A DNA stretch of 8,480 bases. It comes from Competibacteraceae bacterium UBA2788. Its GTDB lineage: Bacteria; Pseudomonadota; Gammaproteobacteria; Competibacterales; Competibacteraceae. Positions 1-6,675 of the stretch are shown piece after piece. The stretch covers positions 362 to 8,841 of the forward strand of contig DEHY01000161.1 in assembly GCA_002352185.1 (NCBI GenBank). The letters are read 5' to 3'. The position numbers were made by a program, and so were the translations under genes. A model generated the notes under the pieces. That model made no database searches and was not told where the DNA came from. It saw nothing but the letters and a program-made list of their open reading frames with translations. Within the stretch, counting starts at the first letter, position 1; each line of letters starts with the position of its first letter.

Positions 1-683
1 GCGCCCGCGTCCAGGAATTGCGAGTCGCCGAAGCTCAACTGGCGCGGGCGCAGGCCGATCTCGATTTTGCCCGCGCCGACCTCAAGCGGTTCGCCGATCT
101 GGCGCTCAGAAAACTGGCGCCCGAGGATCAGTTGGACCAGGCTCAACTGCGGCAGAATGTCGCCCTTGCTGGCGTTGAACAGGCGCGGCAGACCTTGGCG
201 TTGCTGCGGGAAGGGCCACGGCGCGAGGATATTGAGCGGGCCGCTGCCGAACTTCGCGCCCGGCAAGCGGCGGTCGAAACGGCCCAGCGGCAACTGGACT
301 ATACCCGGTTGCACAGTCCGGTGACTGGCGTGGTGGCGGTGCGGCTGGCGGAATCCGGCGAGGTGGTGAGTTCCGGCAAATCGGTGCTGCGCATCACCGA
401 ACTGAGCCATCCCTGGGTGCGCGCCTATCTGAATGAAGCCGATTTGCCCCGTGTCCGGCTGGGACAGGCGGCGGAGGTTCGGGTGGACGGCCTGCCCGGC
501 AAAGTGCTGAACGGGCGGCTCAGCTTTATTTCCCCGGACGCCGAATTCACTCCGAAAACTGTGGAAACCCGCGCCTTGCGGGTGGATCTGGTCTATCGGG
601 TCAAGGTTGAGGTGGCGAATCCCGATGGAGCGCTGAAGCGGGGGCAACCCGCTGATGTCGCGCTTAAAGCCGCCGCGCCATGA
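1..683 (+). CDS. HlyD/YbhG-type periplasmic adaptor (membrane fusion protein), 5' end outside window
   Basis: This is the C-terminal part of a membrane fusion protein that links an inner-membrane ABC exporter to the periplasm or an outer-membrane channel. The frame is open from the first base, so the true start lies upstream and the TTG at 18 is only an internal codon. The visible protein begins with a long Ala/Gln/Arg-rich coiled-coil hairpin (to about nt 300). The second lipoyl half follows (LHSPVTGVV, then ESGEVVSSGKSV), and then a beta-barrel region (WVRAYLNEADL). The stretch at 546-599 (FTPKTVET...DLVYR) is what I recall as typical of E. coli YbhG rather than other HlyD proteins. Its stop overlaps the ABC ATPase start as ATGA, which indicates translational coupling. 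The substrate cannot be read from the sequence. The family assignment is firm and the YbhG subtype is likely. Confidence 0.9.
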   Translation, partial: ARVQELRVAEAQLARAQADLDFARADLKRFADLALRKLAPEDQLDQAQLRQNVALAGVEQARQTLALLREGPRREDIERAAAELRARQAAVETAQRQLDYTRLHSPVTGVVAVRLAESGEVVSSGKSVLRITELSHPWVRAYLNEADLPRVRLGQAAEVRVDGLPGKVLNGRLSFISPDAEFTPKTVETRALRVDLVYRVKVEVANPDGALKRGQPADVALKAAAP

Positions 684-1621
684 CCGCTGCCATTGACATC
701 GCCGAGGTGCATTTTGCCTATGGCGCTGCGCCGGTATTGGCCGGAGTGACGATCCGGGTGGCGCCAGGCGAGATTTACGGGGTAGTGGGCGCCGACGGGG
801 CCGGCAAGACCACCTTGCTGCAACTGGCGGTTGGGCAATTGCCGCCGCCGGCTGGGCGAATCCGCGTTCTGGAGCGGGACGCCATCGATCCGGCCTTGCG
901 CAGCGAGATGGCCTATATGCCGCAAGGATTCGGTCTGTATCGGGATTTGTCGGTGCAGGAAAATCTCGATTTCTTCGCCGATCTGCATGGTCTAAAGCGC
1001 GCCGTGGCTCGCCAGCGCATTGCTGAACTGCTCGAACGCACCGGACTGGCGGGCTTTGAGGATCGCCGCGCCGCCAATCTGTCCGGCGGGATGATGCAAA
1101 AGCTGGCGCTGGCCTGCGCTTTGATCAGCCAGCCACGGGTGATGGTGCTGGATGAGCCGACCACCGGCGTGGATCCGGTGTCGCGGCGGGCGTTCTGGCG
1201 CTTGTTGAACGGGGTGCGGGCCGAGGGTGTGGCGATTCTGTACGCCACGGCGAACATGGATGAGGCGGAACGCTGCGACCGGGTGGGATTGCTTCATGCC
1301 GGTCGGCTGAATCGGCAGGGCACGCCGCTGGCATTGACCACAAGCGGCGATGCGGTGCTGGTTGGCGTATCCGGCGCGGCGGCACGGCGGATACGCGATA
1401 CGCTGCTGACCTGGCCGATGGTGAAGCTGGCGTTTCCGGTGGGGCGGCAGTTGCGGGTGTGGCTGGATGCGGGCGGCGCGCTGGCCGAGTTTCGGGCGCG
1501 GTTGGCGACGCTCGCGTCCGATCTGAAGGCGCAACCGTTGCAGCCGACCTTGCAGGATGCGGCATTGCGGGAGCTGGCGCTGGCTGAACGCAGTGATGTA
1601 TCTGGAAGAGGCGCTCCGTGA
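680..1621 (+). CDS. ABC transporter ATP-binding protein resembling the N-terminal half of YbhF, probably truncated
   Basis: This is a 313-residue ABC ATPase that would energise an ABC-2 type exporter with the preceding adaptor. Walker A is GADGAGKTT (37-45), the Q-loop Gln is at 82 (MPQGFGLY), the signature LSGGM is at 134-138, Walker B VMVLDEP is at 154-160 and the D-loop GVDP is at 163-166. The H-loop position reads ATANMDEAE, with Ala191 where active ATPases have His. The DGAGKTT Walker A, the MPQ-FGLY segment and the lost His all resemble the first of the two ATPase domains of YbhF, a protein of roughly 580 residues. Here the second domain is absent, and no ABC-2 permease gene follows. 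The last 15 or so residues (ALAERSDVSGRGAP) do not look like an ABC domain end and overlap the next reading frame, so they may be read-through past a deletion junction. A naturally split single-domain ATPase is the alternative. Confidence 0.85.
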   Translation: MTAAIDIAEVHFAYGAAPVLAGVTIRVAPGEIYGVVGADGAGKTTLLQLAVGQLPPPAGRIRVLERDAIDPALRSEMAYMPQGFGLYRDLSVQENLDFFADLHGLKRAVARQRIAELLERTGLAGFEDRRAANLSGGMMQKLALACALISQPRVMVLDEPTTGVDPVSRRAFWRLLNGVRAEGVAILYATANMDEAERCDRVGLLHAGRLNRQGTPLALTTSGDAVLVGVSGAAARRIRDTLLTWPMVKLAFPVGRQLRVWLDAGGALAEFRARLATLASDLKAQPLQPTLQDAALRELALAERSDVSGRGAP

Positions 1622-2042
1622 GCCGTCGCCGACGCGGGGAGTTCGGGTGCTGGGCCTGATTCTGGCCCAGCCAGCGGCGGTGGTGGCCGAGGCTCAGACG
1701 CTGTTGGCGGAACCAGCGGTGGCTGGCGATCTAACTGGAATAGCATTGGTAAATTGGGTGGAGACGCTTTTGGTGTACAAGTTGCCGCGCTTGTCGCGGG
1801 AGGAGATTCGGAAAATGCTGGATATCTTCAATGTGGCATTAAAACAGACCCGTTTTTATCAGGAGGTGTTCGCCGAGGGCTTGGAGGAGGGCCACAAGGA
1901 AGGCCGACAGGAAGGCCAGCGGCAGGAACGCTTGCGTATTGCCCGAAGCTTGCTGGACGTAATCTCCGATAATCGGTTGCTGGTGAAAAAAATCGGATTG
2001 AGCGAGGCGGAGGTGCGGGGGTTGCGGGAGGAGAAGAATTGA
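1596..2042 (+). CDS. Probable 3' remnant of an Rpn/DUF2887-type PD-(D/E)XK nuclease/transposase-like protein
   Basis: This 148-residue frame resembles the C-terminal half of Rpn/DUF2887 family proteins. It has a helical part (MYLEEAL...LGLILAQPAAVVAEAQTLL, 1-37), the family-like block VETLLVYKLPRLSREEI (55-71), and a Glu-Gly-rich helix (EGLEEGHKEGRQEG, 94-107) before a basic C-terminus. The N-terminal PD-(D/E)XK catalytic domain is missing, so it should not be an active nuclease. I use ATG at 1596. The frame is open from ATG 1557, with an upstream stop at 1524-1526, but the residues before 1596 show no family resemblance and overlap the ABC gene in another frame. There is no ribosome binding site at a good distance before 1596. 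It is most simply a decayed mobile or accessory gene left at a deletion junction, and whether it is expressed is unknown. Confidence 0.6.
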   Translation: MYLEEALREPSPTRGVRVLGLILAQPAAVVAEAQTLLAEPAVAGDLTGIALVNWVETLLVYKLPRLSREEIRKMLDIFNVALKQTRFYQEVFAEGLEEGHKEGRQEGQRQERLRIARSLLDVISDNRLLVKKIGLSEAEVRGLREEKN

Positions 2043-2051
2043 GGTTGCATC

Positions 2052-2079
2052 TTGACAGGTTTTGCATTTCTTCAATACA
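2052..2079 (+). promoter_or_regulatory. Candidate sigma-70 promoter for the hem operon
   Basis: A perfect TTGACA (2052-2057) is followed after 16 bases by AATACA (2074-2079), a weak -10 that matches TATAAT at three of six positions. TACAGA at 2076 with an 18-base spacer is an equally weak alternative. The site lies in the AT-richer 71-base gap just upstream of hemC and is the only gap before the tightly packed heme block. The -35 is convincing and the -10 is not. Confidence 0.4.
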
Positions 2080-2113
2080 GAACTACCAAAAAACATCCTA
2101 ACCCATCAAAACC

Positions 2114-3046
2114 ATGTACCCCGACACCCTGCGCATCGCCACCCGTAAAAGCCCCCTCGCCCTCTGGCAGGCTGAACACGTCGCTGAACGTCTGCGCCAG
2201 GCGCATCCCGGCTTGCGGATTGAATTAATCGGCATGGTCACGCGCGGCGATAAAATCCTCGACAGCCCGCTGGCTAAAGTCGGCGGCAAAGGTCTGTTCG
2301 TCAAGGAGCTGGAGCAGAGCCTGTTGGAGCATCGCGCCGATCTCGCGGTGCATTCCATGAAGGATGTGCCGGTGGATTTTCCCGCCGGATTGAGTCTGCC
2401 GGTGATATTGGCCCGCGAAGATCCCCGCGACGCCTTTATCTCCCGCCGCTATTCCCACCCCGACGCCTTGCCCATCGCCGCCCGAATTGGCACCTCCAGT
2501 CTGCGCCGCCAATGTCAATTGGCCGCCCGTTATCCGCATTGGCGGATTCGCAGTTTGCGCGGCAATGTCGGCAGTCGGCTGGAAAAACTCGATTCAGGGG
2601 AATTCGACGCCATTCTGCTGGCCGCCGCCGGTCTCAAGCGGCTGGGGCTGGCCGAACGGATTACCGTGGCGCTGGAACCGGAATTCAGCCTGCCCGCCAT
2701 TGGTCAGGGCGCAATTGGGATTGAATGTCGGCTGGAGGATGTGCGGACCCAGGCGATCATCGCGGCGCTCGACGATGCGGCGACGCAGATTCGGGTCACG
2801 GCGGAACGGGCCTTCAACGCCCGGTTGCAGGGCGGCTGTCAGGTGCCGATAGCCGGTCATGCGCTGCTGGACGGCGATCAACTCTGGCTGCGCGGTCTGG
2901 TGGGCGAACCGGACGGCAGCCGGATTATTGCGGGCGAGATTCGCGGCCCGGCTGCGGCTGCGATAGAACTGGGCGCAACCCTGGCCGAGGAACTGCTTGG
3001 ACGCGGCGCTGATGTCATTTTGCAGCGAGTTTTCGCGGCATCCTGA
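2114..3046 (+). CDS. hemC: Porphobilinogen deaminase (hydroxymethylbilane synthase)
   Basis: HemC polymerises four porphobilinogen units into hydroxymethylbilane in the cytosol, the third common step of tetrapyrrole synthesis. The 310-residue length is normal. The N-terminus [15 protein letters not shown] (6-20) matches the family, including the substrate-binding Arg/Ser region. HSMKDVP (80-86) contains the catalytic Asp84, and GTSSLRRQ and LRGNVGSRL follow. [13 protein letters not shown] carries Cys242, the attachment site for the dipyrromethane cofactor, at the same number as I recall for E. coli. All expected functional residues are present. ATG 2114 aligns with the usual family start, although no clear Shine-Dalgarno sequence precedes it. 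The gene is the first of the heme block; hemD begins right after its stop. Confidence 0.98.
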   Translation: MYPDTLRIATRKSPLALWQAEHVAERLRQAHPGLRIELIGMVTRGDKILDSPLAKVGGKGLFVKELEQSLLEHRADLAVHSMKDVPVDFPAGLSLPVILAREDPRDAFISRRYSHPDALPIAARIGTSSLRRQCQLAARYPHWRIRSLRGNVGSRLEKLDSGEFDAILLAAAGLKRLGLAERITVALEPEFSLPAIGQGAIGIECRLEDVRTQAIIAALDDAATQIRVTAERAFNARLQGGCQVPIAGHALLDGDQLWLRGLVGEPDGSRIIAGEIRGPAAAAIELGATLAEELLGRGADVILQRVFAAS

Positions 3047-3856
3047 GTGGCCCGCATCATGCCGCCTTCCCTGAACGGCCTGACGGTTCTGGTAACCCGG
3101 CCCGAACATCAGGCCAACCCGCTCTGCCAGTTGATCGCGCAGCATGGCGGCCATGCGATCCGCTGTCCGGCGCTGGTCATTCGCGAACCACAGGACTGGA
3201 CCCCGGCGCGGGCGATTCTCGACCAACTGGATCGCTACGATCTGGCGATTTTCACCAGTGCCAACGCCGTAGACTGGGCCATGCCGTTGATTCAGCAACG
3301 TGGCGACATCCCGCCCCGGCTGGAGATCGCCGCGATTGGCAAAGCCACCGCCCAGGCGCTGACCCGCCATGGTGTCACCCCCAGGTTGCAACCGGTTCAG
3401 AGCTTTACCAGCGAAACGCTGCTGGCGTTGCTGCGATTTCAGCACGTAGCCGGCCAGTCTGTCGTGATCGTGCGTGGCGAAGGCGGACGGGGATTGCTGG
3501 CCGAAACCCTGTCCGCACGCGGCGCGCATGTGGATCATGCCGAAGTGTATCGCCGCGAACGGCCGACAGCGGACATCACGGCCTTGCTGGAACGCTGGCG
3601 GCGCGGCGAAATCGGCGCAGTGACCGTCGCCAGCGGCGAAACCCTGCTGAATCTGTTTGATATGCTAGGCGCAGCCGGGCAAGATTATCTGCGTGAAACT
3701 CCTCTGATTGTGGTCAGCGCCCGTATCCAGCATATTGCCGCAGCACAGGGCTGCCGCCGTATTCTGATCACCCAGGAAGCCAGCGATGACGCCATCCTCA
3801 CCGCACTGCTCCACCTGACCACTCCTTCCTCTTCATCCGTTCGGTACACGATATGA
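3047..3856 (+). CDS. hemD: Uroporphyrinogen-III synthase
   Basis: HemD closes hydroxymethylbilane with inversion of ring D to give uroporphyrinogen III, the branch point to heme, siroheme and cobalamin. The family is poorly conserved, but the hallmarks are visible. They are LTVLVTRPE near the N-terminus (12-20), IFTSANAVDWA (68-78), the second-domain segment IVRGEGGRGLLAETL (141-155) followed by VDHAEVYRRERP, and VTVASGETLLNLFDML. The length of 269 residues is normal or slightly long. The frame opens at GTG 3047, immediately after the hemC stop. ATG 3059 is an equally plausible start, with the purine-rich GAGTGG a few bases before it. The 3' end overlaps hemX by ATGA, which supports coupled translation. 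Its place after hemC agrees with the assignment. Confidence 0.95.
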   Translation: MARIMPPSLNGLTVLVTRPEHQANPLCQLIAQHGGHAIRCPALVIREPQDWTPARAILDQLDRYDLAIFTSANAVDWAMPLIQQRGDIPPRLEIAAIGKATAQALTRHGVTPRLQPVQSFTSETLLALLRFQHVAGQSVVIVRGEGGRGLLAETLSARGAHVDHAEVYRRERPTADITALLERWRRGEIGAVTVASGETLLNLFDMLGAAGQDYLRETPLIVVSARIQHIAAAQGCRRILITQEASDDAILTALLHLTTPSSSSVRYTI

Positions 3857-5304
3857 CTAACCAGAAGTCCGATAACGACGATAGCGACAAGGCCGCGCCG
3901 GTTGTCAGCGCTGCACCCCAAAATTCTCCCAGCCCCCCTTTGGCAAAGGAGGGAGGCGATGTCGGCAGGATTCCCGCCGCGCCCAGGAGCGGTCGCGGAC
4001 TGGCCGGCTTCGCGCTCCTCGTGGCACTGGGCGCCAGCGGCGGCAGCGGTTATCTGTGGTATCTCTGGCAACAGGAGCAAGCCACCCAGCTCAGCCGACT
4101 GAATCAGGCGATCAAACAGGCCATCGCTCAGCCCAGTACGGATTTACAGGGATTGCAGGCCCAGGTTAAGGAACTGCAAGCGCTAAAAACCGCGCTTGAT
4201 CAGGCGCGCACCGAAAACCAGAACCTCAAGGGCCAGATTCTGGGGCTGACGGGCGATCTGCAACCGCTGAAGAACACCATGGAGCTGTACAAGGGCGAGA
4301 ACGAGATCATCAAGGGCGAGATGAAGCTGCTGCGGGAAAGCCACGATACGCACAAGACCAGCGTCCAGCAGCAGAAAGCGGAACTCGACCAGCAGTTGCA
4401 GGAACAGCAGAACCGTCTGGCGAAACTGAATGAGTACCTTCAGAACCTGCGGTTGAGCCACAGCGGGCTGGCGGAGAATCTGGAAACGGTCAAGGCCGTG
4501 GCTGCCAAAGGCGGCGACATCAACGCCTTTCCGCTGGCGGAAGTTGATTATCTGTTGCGGCTGGCCGACGCCAAGCTGAAACTGGAACGCAACCTGGCGA
4601 CCGCCCGGATCGCGCTGGATGCGGCCCAGCAACGGTTGAAAGCCGTCGGCGAAAGCGCCATGACTTCGGTGCAAACCATGATCGGCGAGGCTATCGCCAG
4701 CTTGCGCGGCGTCCAATTGCCCGACATTACCGCTCTGGCCCACAAAATTGTGCAGATGGAGAAGGAGGTTGCCAGCCTGCCCTTGCAGATTAAATCCGGA
4801 ACCCCGGACATCAAACAAGCGGTTAAACCGGCGGCCACCGCCACGGTCAGCGCCGATGCCGACCGTTCCTGGTGGGATCGCACCAGCCAGGCGGTCTGGG
4901 ACCAGTTCAAGGGCATTGTGATAATCCGCCGGGTGCGCAGCGAAGCGCCGCCGCTGATCGCAATGGAAGAGGACTTTTTCCTGCGCCAGAATCTGCAACT
5001 GGAGCTGGAAAGTATGCGGATGGCGCTGCTGCGCGGCGACGCCCAAACGTATCAGGACTCCAATGAGCTGGTTCGCCAATGGGTAACGACCTATTTCGAT
5101 GCCGAGGACGCCCAGGTCGCCACTTTCCTGAGTGAACTGAAAGCGCTGCAAACCGTGCAGTTCAATCCCTATATCCCGGACCTGGCCGGTCTCAATCAGG
5201 CTTTCCGCGAAGCGCTGGATCGTCGGCAACCGATCCGTCCGGTGCTGATCAAAACTCCGGCCACGAACGCCCAGCCGACCACCGACGGGGAAGCGCGCCC
5301 ATGA
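3853..5304 (+). CDS. hemX: HemX family membrane protein (PF04375-type), heme operon partner
   Basis: This 483-residue protein has a short Pro/Ala-rich cytosolic N-terminus and one membrane segment at about 50-72. A long Gln/Leu/Lys-rich coiled coil (about 95-200) is followed by the HemX core. Two core stretches are typical of the family: EVDYLLRLADAKLKLERN (230-247) and FLRQNLQLELESMRMALLRGD (376-396). Such proteins are often labelled uroporphyrinogen-III C-methyltransferase, but no SAM-binding methyltransferase motif is visible, so that name should not be used. The biochemical role is unknown. A scaffold role in the membrane with HemY is an inference from the gene order. It overlaps hemD and hemY by ATGA at both ends. 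Residues 27-34 (PPLAKEGG) are encoded by a palindromic repeat (see 3933-3953) and are probably an in-frame insertion in the linker. Confidence 0.93.
   Translation: MTNQKSDNDDSDKAAPVVSAAPQNSPSPPLAKEGGDVGRIPAAPRSGRGLAGFALLVALGASGGSGYLWYLWQQEQATQLSRLNQAIKQAIAQPSTDLQGLQAQVKELQALKTALDQARTENQNLKGQILGLTGDLQPLKNTMELYKGENEIIKGEMKLLRESHDTHKTSVQQQKAELDQQLQEQQNRLAKLNEYLQNLRLSHSGLAENLETVKAVAAKGGDINAFPLAEVDYLLRLADAKLKLERNLATARIALDAAQQRLKAVGESAMTSVQTMIGEAIASLRGVQLPDITALAHKIVQMEKEVASLPLQIKSGTPDIKQAVKPAATATVSADADRSWWDRTSQAVWDQFKGIVIIRRVRSEAPPLIAMEEDFFLRQNLQLELESMRMALLRGDAQTYQDSNELVRQWVTTYFDAEDAQVATFLSELKALQTVQFNPYIPDLAGLNQAFREALDRRQPIRPVLIKTPATNAQPTTDGEARP
3933..3953. repeat. Short palindromic repeat element, in frame within hemX
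   Basis: The left arm CCCCCCTTT (3933-3941) pairs with the right arm AAAGGAGGG (3945-3953) around GGC, with eight of nine pairs Watson-Crick and one C-A mismatch. The flanks AAAATTCTCCCAG and GAGG are consistent with a dispersed palindrome whose translation gives SPPLAKGG-like peptides in many unrelated bacterial proteins, as I recall. Only one copy is seen in this window. It adds residues 27-34 to HemX without breaking the frame. Confidence 0.65.
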
Positions 5305-6584
5305 AGCTGCTCATCGGCATCATCATCACCCTGTTCGTTTCGGTCTGGGTGGCGTTGTCGCTCCGGCAGGATCCGGGCTACGCCATGATCAGTTTTGGCG
5401 AATTGACCATCGAAACCAGCCTCGCCTTTTTCGTCATGGTGCTGATCGTGGCGTTTCTGGCGTTTTATGCCCTGCTCCGGCTGGGCATCCGGCTGTGGCA
5501 AACACCGGGCCAGACCCTGGCGGCCAATCGGCGGCGGCTGCACAACAAGGCGCGCCGCCTGTTTGCGCTGGGCAGTCGGCAGATGGCGGCTGGACAGTGG
5601 ATCACTGCGGAGAAAACCCTGCTCAAGGGCGCGGAACACAGCGAAACCCCGGCCCTGCACTATCTGAACGCAGCGCGAGCCGTTCACCACCTCAATGATG
5701 TGAAGTGGCGGCGCGACCTGCATTTGCGTAAAGCCGAGGACTCGCCGGACGCTGACCCGCTGACGGTGCAACTGACCCGTGCGGAATTCCTGCTGGACGA
5801 CCGGCAGGCTGAGCAGGCGCGCCCCATCCTGGAATCGCTGTATGTGCTTAATCCGCGCCATCCCGGCGTATTGCAATACCTGGCCAAGGCGTACCAGCAA
5901 CTCGGCGTCTGGGAGCCGTTGCGGAAACTGCTGCCCGAATTGCACAAGCAGAAGGCGCTCGGCCCTGAACTGTTCGCGGAAGTCCAGAGCGCGGTTTACC
6001 ACGCCCTGTTGCAAAGCGCCGCCGCCAGCAATTCGCTGGACGCATTGCGATCCCTGTGGAAGCAGGCGCCGGCGGTTTTGCGCGAGGAAGATGAGGCGTT
6101 TCTGGTTGAATACGCCACCGCCCTGTGCGACTGCGCCGCCGCTGCTGATGCCGAGATCCTGTTGCGTGAAGCGCTCAACCGACGCTGGAGCGAGAAACTG
6201 GTGGTCGGTTACGGGATGCTGGGACGCGGCAACGCGACGGCGCAACTGGCCGCCGCCGAGAAATGGCTGGCGCAGCACGGCGACGATCCGCATCTGCTGC
6301 TGACGCTGGGTCGGCTGGCCCAACGCTGCCAGCAACATGCCAAGGCCCGCGATTATCTGGAACGCAGCATCCAGATCATGCCGACCCCGGACGCCTATCA
6401 GGAACTGGGCGAGTTGCTGGCATCCCTGCACGAACTGACTCGCGCCGGCCAATGCTTCCACGCCGGACTGCGGCTGCTGGTGGGCAAGCCCCAGGAGCAA
6501 CAAGGCGCGATGCTGCCCGCCGCCGAAACGGCGCAGCAATTACAGGCGCCGGATCAAGCGCTGACGACTGCGGCGGCGACCTGA
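5301..6584 (+). CDS. hemY: HemY family heme biosynthesis-associated TPR membrane protein
   Basis: This 427-residue inner-membrane protein belongs to the gammaproteobacterial HemY (HemY_N plus TPR) family, not the protoporphyrinogen oxidase also called HemY in Gram-positive bacteria. Two N-terminal membrane helices (about 2-20 and 41-60) flank the conserved DPGYAMISFGELTIETSL (24-41). A basic segment RRRLHNKARRLFALG follows, and the rest is helical repeat, including TPR-like blocks such as ALHYLNAARAVHHL and PGVLQYLAKAYQQLG. No catalytic motif is visible, so a scaffolding role near heme-synthesis enzymes is inferred. The start ATG 5301 overlaps the hemX stop (ATGA), and GGGGAAG lies just upstream as a ribosome binding site. 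It is the last gene of the heme block. A hairpin terminator follows within 50 bases. Confidence 0.95.
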   Translation: MKLLIGIIITLFVSVWVALSLRQDPGYAMISFGELTIETSLAFFVMVLIVAFLAFYALLRLGIRLWQTPGQTLAANRRRLHNKARRLFALGSRQMAAGQWITAEKTLLKGAEHSETPALHYLNAARAVHHLNDVKWRRDLHLRKAEDSPDADPLTVQLTRAEFLLDDRQAEQARPILESLYVLNPRHPGVLQYLAKAYQQLGVWEPLRKLLPELHKQKALGPELFAEVQSAVYHALLQSAAASNSLDALRSLWKQAPAVLREEDEAFLVEYATALCDCAAAADAEILLREALNRRWSEKLVVGYGMLGRGNATAQLAAAEKWLAQHGDDPHLLLTLGRLAQRCQQHAKARDYLERSIQIMPTPDAYQELGELLASLHELTRAGQCFHAGLRLLVGKPQEQQGAMLPAAETAQQLQAPDQALTTAAAT

Positions 6585-6626
6585 ATCGTTATTGTCCGCA
6601 CGGCTGAAAACCCGGCCTTCTCTCCA

Positions 6627-6659
6627 GCCTCTCATCCGCCAGCGGGTGAGAGGCATTTT
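6627..6659 (+). terminator. Rho-independent terminator after hemY
   Basis: GCCTCTCATCCGC (6627-6639) pairs with GCGGGTGAGAGGC (6642-6654), 13 pairs with one G-T wobble. The drawn two-base loop means the innermost pairs open. ATTTT follows (6655-6659). The T-run is short, but the stem is strong and sits 42 bases after the hemY stop, between convergent genes. Read on the minus strand the stem has no T-run, so it serves hemY best. Confidence 0.7.
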
Positions 6660-6675
6660 GATGCACTCTCCAGCG

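Noticed and set aside
18..683. TTG at 18 as the start of a complete adaptor gene
   Set aside because: The frame is open to the window edge and the protein begins mid coiled coil, without a signal anchor or first lipoyl half, so the start lies upstream.
1884..1925. GAGG/GAAGGC-rich repeats as a possible tandem repeat or regulatory array
   Set aside because: They encode the Glu-Gly-rich helix typical of Rpn/DUF2887 C-termini. The periodicity is explained by the protein.
2594..3538. Minus-strand open frame of 314 codons across the hemC-hemD boundary
   Set aside because: It spans two well-identified genes on the other strand and has no domain features.
4183..5229. Minus-strand open frame of 348 codons opposite hemX
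   Set aside because: Its composition mirrors the coiled coil of HemX (many Gln, Leu, Phe) and shows no motif. The plus-strand gene has family hallmarks and ATGA overlaps at both ends.
5196..6539. Long minus-strand open frame of 447 codons opposite hemY
   Set aside because: It is a GC-driven antisense shadow. The plus strand has clear HemY family motifs and coupled start and stop, while the minus frame has Gln/Arg-rich low-complexity translation with no recognisable domain.
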